DNA of 7,596 nt from Anaerolineae bacterium (GTDB taxonomy: Bacteria; Chloroflexota; Anaerolineae; B4-G1): positions 1-7,596 of the forward strand of contig JAUWOI010000197.1 in the NCBI GenBank assembly GCA_030612185.1, in the 5' to 3' direction. Positions 1 to 4,682 of the stretch are shown here, piece by piece. The position numbers and the translations under genes were made by a program. A model generated the notes under the pieces. That model was not told where the DNA came from. It was given only the letters and a program-made list of their open reading frames with translations, and ran no database searches. How positions within the stretch are numbered: position 1 is the first letter of the stretch; each line of letters opens with the position of its first letter.

Positions 1-34
1 AGGAAGATAGACTTATAAGTCCCTTGTGGGAAGA

Positions 35-256
35 CTATTTGTGCAATATAAGTTGACAATAATAGAACTTTAAGTCCCAGATTCTGGCCAGAAGGCCGCG
101 CAAGGCGGCCTGGTCAACAACTGGGCCGCTGAGTATGGTGATGGGCGAATCATCCTCTGTGCCTTCGTAGATCATCGTCATCCCATCGAACCAGTTTGCC
201 CAGCGTTCACCGATCCAACCCTGAACTCGAATCTGATACCTGGCTTGCTCCGTCAT
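35..256 (-). CDS. small conserved hypothetical protein, probably frameshifted at the C-terminus
   Basis: This 73-residue protein starts at ATG (254-256), with GGGAG about 11 nt upstream. Motifs seen are YQIRVQGWIGERWANWFDG near the N-terminus and GPVVDQAALRGLLARIWDL later. From memory, short Chloroflexota proteins share this pattern and usually end with a hydrophobic strand like DLNLTLLSV. Here the strand is replaced by KFYYCQLILHK. Moving by one nucleotide after the DLK codons gives LLLSTYIAQI, which fits the expected ending much better, so one base is probably missing around positions 56-70. That alternative frame stays open to the window edge. The function is unknown; there is no signal peptide or membrane segment. 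The gene is isolated, with no partner visible in the window. Confidence 0.7.
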   Translation of the reverse strand: MTEQARYQIRVQGWIGERWANWFDGMTMIYEGTEDDSPITILSGPVVDQAALRGLLARIWDLKFYYCQLILHK

Positions 257-305
257 CGCGAACCGCTCCCGTGTTTATTAGGAATCCGCGTCTCGTGTCG
301 CCCCA

Positions 306-329
306 GGCCTGGATTTGACAATCCAGGCC
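306..329. repeat. perfect 10-bp hairpin with 4-nt loop in the small gene's leader
   Basis: The arms GGCCTGGATT (306-315) and AATCCAGGCC (320-329) are perfectly complementary around the loop TGAC. The hairpin lies between the candidate promoter at 364-372 and the start codon at 256, so it would be in the 5' leader of the minus-strand gene. No T-tract follows on either strand, so it is not an intrinsic terminator. Confidence 0.6.
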
Positions 330-363
330 GAGCGGCTGAGTAGGTATTTCCAATGTCAGTCAC

Positions 364-372
364 AGTATAGCA
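364..372 (-). promoter_or_regulatory. candidate extended -10 promoter for the small minus-strand gene
   Basis: Read on the minus strand the sequence is TGCTATACT, a TGn extended -10 followed by a near-consensus hexamer. No convincing -35 hexamer lies 16-18 nt upstream. It would give a leader of about 100 nt before the ATG at 256. The other candidate promoters at 3783-3791, 3834-3862 and 6468-6499 share the TGn extension, which modestly supports the call. Confidence 0.4.
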
Positions 373-439
373 CAAAGAGGTAGTATCCGCATCATCCCAA
401 CAGTATGATTGAGGTATGATTTGCGCTGAGAGGAGAGGA

Positions 440-543
440 TGAGAACGCGGATGCCAGGACATCAACGGATTAGCACACTGAATCTCGAAATAAACCCCGA
501 GAATTGAGCCTGATCCGTTACTGTCTTGAAATCCGCGTTCTCA
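440..543. repeat. nested inverted repeat, arms TGAGAACGCGGAT / ATCCGCGTTCTCA
   Basis: The outer arms at 440-452 and 531-543 are a perfect 13-bp inverted repeat. Inside, AACGGAT (464-470) pairs with ATCCGTT (513-519), and TCTCG (483-487) pairs with CGAGA (498-502), so the whole segment can fold as one stepped stem. No coding frame is convincing here; the 70-codon minus-strand frame at 253-465 has no recognisable motif. The ATCCGTT and ATCCGCGTTCT words resemble dispersed intergenic repeats I know from Chloroflexota and other phyla, which is recall and not a search result. Confidence 0.65.
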
Positions 544-571
544 GGTGGCCGAAACGATGACCGTGGCCGAT

Positions 572-711
572 TAAGCGTTCAGACCTCCGAGGTTTTGGCC
601 GTGATTTGGCTTGGAAAGTGAGTGATGTGCCGTTCAAAGTCTCCACAAGAGCACCGCTTCGTAAACCTCGGAGGTCTTGTCAAGCATTTTCCCCACTCCC
701 CTGAACGCTTA
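572..711. repeat. nested inverted repeat with AGACCTCCGAGGTTT arms
   Basis: AGACCTCCGAGGTTT (581-595) and its exact reverse complement (663-677) form a 15-bp inverted repeat. A second perfect 11-bp pair, TAAGCGTTCAG (572-582) and CTGAACGCTTA (701-711), encloses it. The 15-bp arm is itself nearly palindromic (CCTC-N-GAGG), so each arm can also fold alone. The 67-nt interior shows no coding frame. There is no T-tract, so this is not an obvious terminator for the regulator ending at 720. With the 440-543 structure it fills most of the gene-free stretch 257-719. Confidence 0.65.
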
Positions 712-719
712 CGAACCCT

Positions 720-983
720 TCACAAAGCCAAAATACCCAACGCCCTGGCTCGAACGACCGCATCCTTCCGGTTGTGGACGCCAAGTTTGCCGTAGATGTT
801 GCGCGTGTGCGATTTGACAGTCGGCAACGAGATAAAGAGCCGCTGTGCGATCTCAGAGTTGGAGAGCCTATCGGCGAGGAGTTGGAGCACTTGCATTTCG
901 CGGTCGGTTAGAGGCTCTATGAGTGTGGGAGTGTGGGGGGATGGGCGTTCCTCTCCCATACTCCCATACTCCCACACTCCCAC
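720..983 (-). CDS. LuxR-type HTH output domain fragment of the MalT-like regulator
   Basis: Eighty-seven codons are open from a GTG inside the repeat array. The first 20 residues are repeat-derived (MGVWEYGSMG then PSPHTPT). The conserved domain follows: LTDREMQVLQLLADRLSNSE (residues 25-44), then the DNA-recognition helix region ISLPTVKSHTRNIYGKLGV (51-69) and a final RKDAVVRARALGIL. This is a complete GerE/LuxR-family HTH. It is one frame away from the upstream body. A free HTH could bind DNA without sensory control, but no Shine-Dalgarno dedicated to the GTG is evident because the upstream bases are simply the GGGAG of the repeat itself. Confidence 0.7.
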   Translation of the reverse strand: MGVWEYGSMGEERPSPHTPTLIEPLTDREMQVLQLLADRLSNSEIAQRLFISLPTVKSHTRNIYGKLGVHNRKDAVVRARALGILAL

Positions 984-3046
984 ACTCCCATACTCTCATA
1001 CTCCCGTATCCCAAATGCCTGAAGCAGCCGCCGCACGTACTCTGGCGCAATGGTTCGGGCGGCAGCGTAACGCAACAATTCGGCCATTGGCTCTCCTTCG
1101 TCAATAAACACGCGCGCGTACCCTTCCGGTTCGGCCAATTGGAGCGCCCGTTCCAGTGCCCCCAGTGCTTTGCTCGGAACCTGTCCTGAGGGCCCTCCTG
1201 AGCTTGCCGAAGGGCTTGCCGAAGGATCACCCAAAGCCCACAAGGCCAAGGCGCGCAAGGCCGAGATTTCGATCACCGTTCCCATTCGCCCGGCAGCCTC
1301 AGCCAGCGGCAACAACGTATCCAGCAGCGCCAATGCCGCAGATGGTTTATCTTGCGCCAGGAGCACACGCACCAGCGTCAGGTCTTCGAACTCGCGCAGG
1401 TATTCCGTCTCGCCGAGCCGTTCGTAGTCACGCGCCCAACGGGCAGCCAGATCGCGCGCGCCCTGTGCCAGCCAGATGCGTGCCTGGTAGGCAGCGATCA
1501 AGGTCGCCACGCGCGCGATGTCGAAACCTTGCGTTATCTGAACCGCCCGCTGGATCGCCGCCAGTGCCCCGTCGTCGTCTCCCAGTGCCTGTCTGATCCA
1601 CGCCAACAGCGCGTGACCGATGCCAAAACTGTCCGTCGTCCCGCTCTGGATCAACAGCTCCAGGCCCTCCGATGCGTACCGTTCCGCCGCTGGCAGGTCG
1701 TTCTGCTCGTACAGAATTTTGCTCAATTCCAGTCCCGCGAAACCGGCCACCGACGTGCGCGCACCGTCAACGATCGCCATTTCCATCGCCTGCTGGCAGG
1801 TTTGGAACGCCTGGCGGAGTTGCCCTTGAACAATCTGCACTTCGGCCAGGTTACAGACCAAGGGCACCGCGACAAAGCCAAGATCTGCCGCCCTCGCTGC
1901 CGCAATCGCCTGAGAGAACGCCCGGCCTGCCTCCGGCATATTGCCGGCACGGAAGTGAGCCAGGCCAAGAATGGACGACACGCGCATTTGCATCATCACG
2001 TTGTTTTCCGGCCAGTACGTCAGGGCTTGATGGGCAAACTCGATGGCTTGCCGCACATCGCCGCGTACCGCTGCATACGATGCACGGTCTACAATAACCG
2101 GCCCCAAGATGTTTTCGGCATCTGGGATCGCAGGAGTGTCTTGCAGCGAATCTGAGAGTTCCTGTAGAATGCGTTCGGTCTCTTCTCGCTGCCCGCTCAG
2201 ATAGAACACTCGTGAGGCAAAGAGCCGTAGCCGGGGTCTGGGGCGGACAACGTCATCGGGCAACACCCTGAGCCATTCCAGAAACGTCGCTACATTGATG
2301 CTTGGCCAGGCGGTCGCCTTGAGAATAGCGCGTTCGATCACGTCGGCAGCCAGGTCAAAATCGGGGATCGCCAGCGCGTGATGGACGGCTTCGGCAGGGA
2401 GCGCGTTCTGGTCGTACCACTGTGCCGCTCGAAGGTGTAGCCTGGGCACCTGGTCTGGCTCTACTTCTTGCAGGCGGGCGCGCAGCAGTTCGGCAAAGAG
2501 GCGGTGATAGCGATACCACCGCCGCTCGTCGTCCAAAGGCACAACGAAGAGGTTGGCGCGTTGCAGGTGTTCGAGTATCTGCTGGCTCAAGGTTAAGGTG
2601 CTTTTGTCTTCCGCCGTCTGGTCTGTAAGGGCATCGCAGAGAGAGCCACACATCCGCTCCAGGATGCAAGTTCGGAGCAGAAACTTGTAGATCTGTTCAG
2701 GTTGGTGTCTCACGACTTCATCAGTCAGGTAGTCGAGAATGAAATGGTGCCGGCCAGAAAAACTGTCAATGAACTGAGGTATACTGTCCGTTTCACCGTC
2801 GGCTATTCGAGACTGAAGCGCAAACGCGGCCATTTGCAGGCCCGCAATCCAACCCTCTGTGTGAGCGTCCAGGGCAGCGACCTCGGAGGTTTTTAGATCC
2901 AGCCCCATTGACTGGTTGAGGAATGTCGTTGCTTCCTCAAGAGTAAAACACAAATCGCTCTGGCGGATCTCGGTGACCTGACCACGTCCGCGCAGCCGGG
3001 AAAGCGGAAGGGGAGGGTCTTGGCGCGAGACGATGACCAGGTGCAT
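917..3046 (-). CDS. central STAND/TPR fragment of the MalT-like regulator, ending in repeat-encoded peptide
   Basis: This 709-residue piece begins at the first ATG after the TGA, with MHLVIVSRQDPPLPLSRLR, which follows Walker B in MalT relatives. HTEGWIAGLQMAAFALQ and RYHRLFAELLRARL are further family landmarks. The rest is alpha-helical, TPR-like sensor (for example AEVQIVQGQLRQAFQTCQQAME). EPEGYARVFIDEGEPM marks the end of the sensor. Two stretches come from DNA repeats: a serine/proline/glycine-rich insert at about residues 607-622 and the YESMGVWECGSMGVWE tail from about residue 682. It then ends at a TAG without the HTH domain. Translation from this ATG has no clear ribosome-binding site, so it may not be made as a separate protein. 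Confidence 0.65.
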   Translation of the reverse strand: MHLVIVSRQDPPLPLSRLRGRGQVTEIRQSDLCFTLEEATTFLNQSMGLDLKTSEVAALDAHTEGWIAGLQMAAFALQSRIADGETDSIPQFIDSFSGRHHFILDYLTDEVVRHQPEQIYKFLLRTCILERMCGSLCDALTDQTAEDKSTLTLSQQILEHLQRANLFVVPLDDERRWYRYHRLFAELLRARLQEVEPDQVPRLHLRAAQWYDQNALPAEAVHHALAIPDFDLAADVIERAILKATAWPSINVATFLEWLRVLPDDVVRPRPRLRLFASRVFYLSGQREETERILQELSDSLQDTPAIPDAENILGPVIVDRASYAAVRGDVRQAIEFAHQALTYWPENNVMMQMRVSSILGLAHFRAGNMPEAGRAFSQAIAAARAADLGFVAVPLVCNLAEVQIVQGQLRQAFQTCQQAMEMAIVDGARTSVAGFAGLELSKILYEQNDLPAAERYASEGLELLIQSGTTDSFGIGHALLAWIRQALGDDDGALAAIQRAVQITQGFDIARVATLIAAYQARIWLAQGARDLAARWARDYERLGETEYLREFEDLTLVRVLLAQDKPSAALALLDTLLPLAEAAGRMGTVIEISALRALALWALGDPSASPSASSGGPSGQVPSKALGALERALQLAEPEGYARVFIDEGEPMAELLRYAAARTIAPEYVRRLLQAFGIREYESMGVWECGSMGVWERNAHPPTLPHS
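921..1008 (-). repeat. 8-bp tandem array (7 units) plus an inverted copy in the regulator linker
   Basis: Positions 953-1008 are seven consecutive octamers of the form CTCCCAYA on the plus strand (RTGGGAG-type on the coding strand), two of them with single-base variation. About two further units lie inverted at 921-937, giving a perfect 17-bp inverted repeat between 921-937 and 971-987. Because 8 is not a multiple of 3, each unit change shifts the downstream frame. The array is open in all three frames and encodes a cyclic Y-G-S-M-G-V-W-E peptide in each. It lies exactly between the TPR sensor and HTH coding regions. Confidence 0.9.
1180..1226 (-). repeat. dispersed CCTTCGGCAAGCTCAGGACAGG-type repeat inserted in frame in the regulator
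   Basis: GCTTGCCGAAGG occurs twice in tandem (1202-1213 and 1214-1225), followed towards lower coordinates by TCAGGAGGGCCC and TCAGGACAGG on the coding strand. This matches the CTTCGGCAAGCTCAGGACAGG intergenic repeat family I know from many bacterial genomes, and a relative lies at 6137-6160. In the regulator it encodes about 16 extra residues (PSASPSASSGGPSGQVP region) between ALWALGD and KALGALERAL, which normally nearly abut. The frame is preserved. Confidence 0.65.
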
Positions 3047-3058
3047 CTGTGGCGGCTG

Positions 3059-3520
3059 TCATTCCAGCAAGAATCTAACTGCCTCGTGAACGGCAAGTTC
3101 CGTGATGGTGTGGTAATCATCTAGCACAAGTGCAAAAGACAACGACTGCGTCACGATGTCGTTGATCAGTTCTGTAAGCAGCGGTTCAACGGGGGGCAGT
3201 TGCGGGGCTTCCAGCAGGTGCTGCGCCGCTTGCCCGATCTCGTCGTCAACCTGCCGGAACGCGGCGACGAGGTAGTTCAGAAAGCAAATGAGGTCATTGT
3301 CTCCTTCATCAAGGGAAATCCAGGCAAACGGCTGACCGGTGCTGCGCAGCCAAACATTGACCAGCGTGGTCTTGCCGTAGCCGGCCGGGGCGGAGACGAG
3401 GGTAAGCCTGCGCCTGGAAACGAGCCCCGCGTTCAACCGCTCAATCAAGCGCGGGCGCAGCACCAGTTCGGGCCGGACGGGGGGGATATAAAGTTTGGTG
3501 GTCAGAAGTGGCGTGGCCAA
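3059..3520 (-). CDS. N-terminal ATPase fragment of the MalT-like regulator
   Basis: This 153-residue piece runs from the TTG start to the in-frame TGA. It contains the family opening TTKLYIPPVRPELVLRPRL (residues 7-25), the Walker A/P-loop APAGYGKTT (44-52) and a Walker B-type ALVLDDYH (130-137). WISLDEGDND (67-76) matches the conserved stretch after the P-loop. The downstream sensor and HTH are absent, so alone it could bind nucleotide at most. It is in the same frame as the 917-3046 piece, so a readthrough product would be continuous. Confidence 0.75.
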   Translation of the reverse strand: MATPLLTTKLYIPPVRPELVLRPRLIERLNAGLVSRRRLTLVSAPAGYGKTTLVNVWLRSTGQPFAWISLDEGDNDLICFLNYLVAAFRQVDDEIGQAAQHLLEAPQLPPVEPLLTELINDIVTQSLSFALVLDDYHTITELAVHEAVRFLLE

Positions 3521-3782
3521 CTTGCTCTCCCTAGTAACACTCTATCGTCCTTACCCCCTGCCCGGCATTCTCCACACCTCTCTCACCTCTGCCCTGCCAC
3601 CACCGCTATCTCCCCCTCCGACAACCCATACAACTCGTACACCAGTGCGTTTATCTGCACCTCCCCTGAACCACTGACCCCACTGAAACCCTGAGATCAC
3701 TGAGGTTCCTTTCAGTGTCCTCATCTTCCTCAGTGGTTCAGTGGTTCAGCCACCGCTATCTCCTCCGCCTGCATCTTGCTGA
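3521..3782. repeat. divergent intergenic region with CACTGAACC-type inverted and direct repeats
   Basis: No convincing gene lies between the regulator start and the csp promoter. CCACCGCTATCTCC occurs twice in direct orientation (3600-3613 and 3750-3763). CTGAACCACTGA (3666-3677) is a perfect 12-bp inverted match to TCAGTGGTTCAG (3738-3749), and further degenerate CACTGA copies lie between them. The plus strand is strongly pyrimidine-rich around 3540-3625. The region would form the roughly 260-nt leader of the regulator if the promoter at 3783-3791 is used. Confidence 0.55.
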
Positions 3783-3791
3783 ATTCTAGCA
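3783..3791 (-). promoter_or_regulatory. candidate extended -10 promoter for the MalT-like regulator
   Basis: The minus strand reads TGCTAGAAT, a TGn extended -10 with a 5/6 consensus hexamer. The -35 region is poor. It would transcribe leftward into the regulator through the repeat-bearing leader. It is back to back with the csp promoter 45 bp away. Confidence 0.4.
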
Positions 3792-3833
3792 CAATCGCAG
3801 CATAAGGGAGAGACTTGGGGGCTTGATCAGCAC

Positions 3834-3862
3834 TTGACTGTTTCGCACAAGTGTGGTAGAAT
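3834..3862 (+). promoter_or_regulatory. strong sigma70-type promoter of the csp-RRM operon
   Basis: TTGACT (3834-3839) is separated by 17 nt from TAGAAT (3857-3862), which also has a TGn extension. The predicted transcription start is near 3869, leaving a leader of about 120 nt before the csp GTG. A small hairpin TTCGT-GAG-ACGAA (3867-3879) sits at the predicted 5' end of the transcript. A long structured leader is common for cold-shock messages. Confidence 0.75.
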
Positions 3863-3904
3863 GTCATTCGTGAGACGAAGTAGGTTATGGCTGTAATATC
3901 AAAG

Positions 3905-3939
3905 ACTGTCCAGACTTGCGGAGGCTGGGCAGTTTTTTT
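3905..3939 (+). terminator. intrinsic terminator/attenuator inside the csp leader
   Basis: CTGTCCAG (3906-3913) pairs with CTGGGCAG (3925-3932) as an 8-bp stem with one G-U pair. An 11-nt loop separates the arms, and seven T follow (3933-3939). The flanking AAAGA can extend the stem into the T-tract. It lies about 36 nt after the predicted transcription start and about 50 nt before the csp start codon. The upstream gene is transcribed away, so this hairpin is not ending a neighbour's message. It would release an RNA of about 70 nt unless read through. Confidence 0.7.
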
Positions 3940-3990
3940 GTTCTGTCAGCGCTGCTTCGCCCAGAAGCACACAAATCAAGGAGTAAGAAA

Positions 3991-4200
3991 GTGACTGAAA
4001 AGGAAACTGGAACTGTTAAATGGTTCAACGACGCTAAAGGATATGGCTTCATCTCTCGTGATGCCGGAGAGGACGTGTTTGTCCATCACTCGGCCATCGA
4101 GGGAGAGGGCTTCCGCTCACTGCAGGAGGACCAGCGGGTCGAGTTCGTCGTCGAGCAAGGACCCAAGGGCTTGCAGGCCGTCAATGTGAGGGCTCTGTAG
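3991..4200 (+). CDS. cold-shock (CspA-family) nucleic-acid-binding protein
   Basis: The 69-residue protein is one complete cold-shock domain. Such proteins bind single-stranded RNA and DNA in the cytoplasm, melt secondary structure and act as RNA chaperones or antiterminators. [15 protein letters not shown] (residues 7-21) holds the RNP1 motif, and DVFVHHSAI (28-36) holds RNP2. Length and spacing are standard for the family. The GTG start is preferred over the upstream TTG at 3916 because AAGGAG (3978-3983) sits 7 nt before it, the protein then begins normally, and the longer frame would overlap the leader terminator. The RRM gene follows 42 nt downstream on the same strand with no terminator between, so the two are probably co-transcribed and under the leader attenuator. 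Confidence 0.95.
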   Translation: MTEKETGTVKWFNDAKGYGFISRDAGEDVFVHHSAIEGEGFRSLQEDQRVEFVVEQGPKGLQAVNVRAL

Positions 4201-4242
4201 CCAGGTATAAGCGGCCATATGCCGCCTTTGGAGGAGAAAACA

Positions 4243-4557
4243 ATGGCAAAAAAACTATACGTGGGCAATCTAAGCTACGAGACCACCGAAGCTAAACTGT
4301 CTGAACTCTTCGGAGCAGTCGGGGAGGTTACTTCTGTGAGCCTCATCACAGATCGTATGTCGGGTCGGTCGAGGGGCTTCGCATTCGTCGAGATGGCAGA
4401 TCAGACCGCAGCCCAAGAGGCCATCAACCAGCTCAACGGCCGGGATGTGGACGGGCGGTCGCTGAAGGTAAATGAGGCACGTCCAAAGCGGGACGACCGA
4501 GGAGGAGGAGGCGGCGGAGGAGGCGGCGGAGGCTACGGGAGCCGTGACCGCTGGTAG
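4243..4557 (+). CDS. RRM-domain RNA-binding protein with glycine-rich tail
   Basis: The 104-residue protein has a single RNA recognition motif: RNP2 LYVGNL (residues 5-10) and RNP1 RGFAFVEM (44-51), followed by AAQEAINQLNGRDVDGRSLKVNEA, the classical final helix and strand. After RPKRDDR comes a run of eleven glycines and a GYGSRDRW end. The design matches cyanobacterial Rbp and plant glycine-rich RNA-binding proteins, some of which respond to cold (family knowledge). The ATG at 4243 is chosen over the one at 4219 because GGAGGAG (4230-4236) precedes it by 6 nt. A small hairpin, GCGGC (4211-4215) with GCCGC (4221-4225), sits just before that ribosome site and could tune translation. The glycine run is coded by GGA/GGC/GGAGG repeats and may vary in length. 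Confidence 0.95.
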   Translation: MAKKLYVGNLSYETTEAKLSELFGAVGEVTSVSLITDRMSGRSRGFAFVEMADQTAAQEAINQLNGRDVDGRSLKVNEARPKRDDRGGGGGGGGGGGYGSRDRW

Positions 4558-4584
4558 GGTCAACCCGCCCTGACCGAGACGTAC

Positions 4585-4619
4585 AACCGCACGGCTTCTC
4601 CGCAGGCCGTGCGGTTTTT
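4585..4619 (+). terminator. intrinsic terminator of the csp-RRM operon
   Basis: AACCGCACGGC (4585-4595) and GCCGTGCGGTT (4606-4616) form a perfect 11-bp GC-rich stem with a 10-nt loop. The T-tract at 4615-4619 follows directly. It lies 27 nt after the RRM stop codon and before the convergent glycosyltransferase end. The reverse strand lacks a good T-tract, so it looks one-directional. Confidence 0.9.
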
Positions 4620-4682
4620 CTGTTGCTGATAGCCCGGTCAGATCCAGCGCATTGTTAGACCCCCTCCGAATGCTGAACCAAA

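Larger units (their letters stand above)
720..3520 (-). pseudogene. MalT-like LuxR-family ATP-dependent transcriptional regulator, interrupted by an in-frame TGA and an out-of-frame repeat linker
   Basis: Read as one gene this would be about 930 codons, the usual size of MalT-type STAND regulators: an N-terminal NTPase, a TPR-rich sensor and a C-terminal LuxR helix-turn-helix. In this class ATP and a ligand drive oligomerisation and promoter activation; the ligand here is unknown. Two lesions divide it. A TGA at 3059-3061 lies in frame between FLLE and QPPQMHLV, where relatives read straight through; CGA to TGA is the simplest change. The 8-bp repeat tract at 953-1008 then puts the HTH domain in another frame. 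The TTG start (3518-3520) is chosen because AGGGAG lies about 6 nt upstream and MATPLLTTKLYIPP is the normal family start. The three open pieces are listed separately. It may be a true pseudogene, a phase-variable gene caught OFF with one nonsense change, or a sequencing artefact. Confidence 0.8.

Noticed and set aside
253..465. minus-strand frame of 70 codons upstream of the small gene
   Set aside because: It covers hairpins and the inverted repeat, has no conserved motif and no convincing ribosome site.
581..677. CRISPR-like repeat pair
   Set aside because: Only two copies exist and they are in inverted orientation, without regular spacers or cas genes.
796..1107. plus-strand frame of 103 codons over the repeat array
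   Set aside because: It is antisense to the HTH domain and repeat tract, rich in repeat-derived SHTPTLPY peptides, and has no family motif.
1352..2155. long plus-strand frame of 267 codons opposite the regulator body
   Set aside because: It is a shadow of the GC-rich minus-strand TPR region. It is arginine-rich with no recognisable domain, and the minus strand carries clear family motifs.
3059..3061. TGA read as selenocysteine or recoded
   Set aside because: No selenocysteine insertion hairpin is evident after the codon, the family has no cysteine here, and TGA ends other genes in the window.
3916..3990. longer csp start at TTG 3916
   Set aside because: It would translate the terminator hairpin region and adds residues foreign to the family. 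GTG 3991 has a perfect ribosome site.
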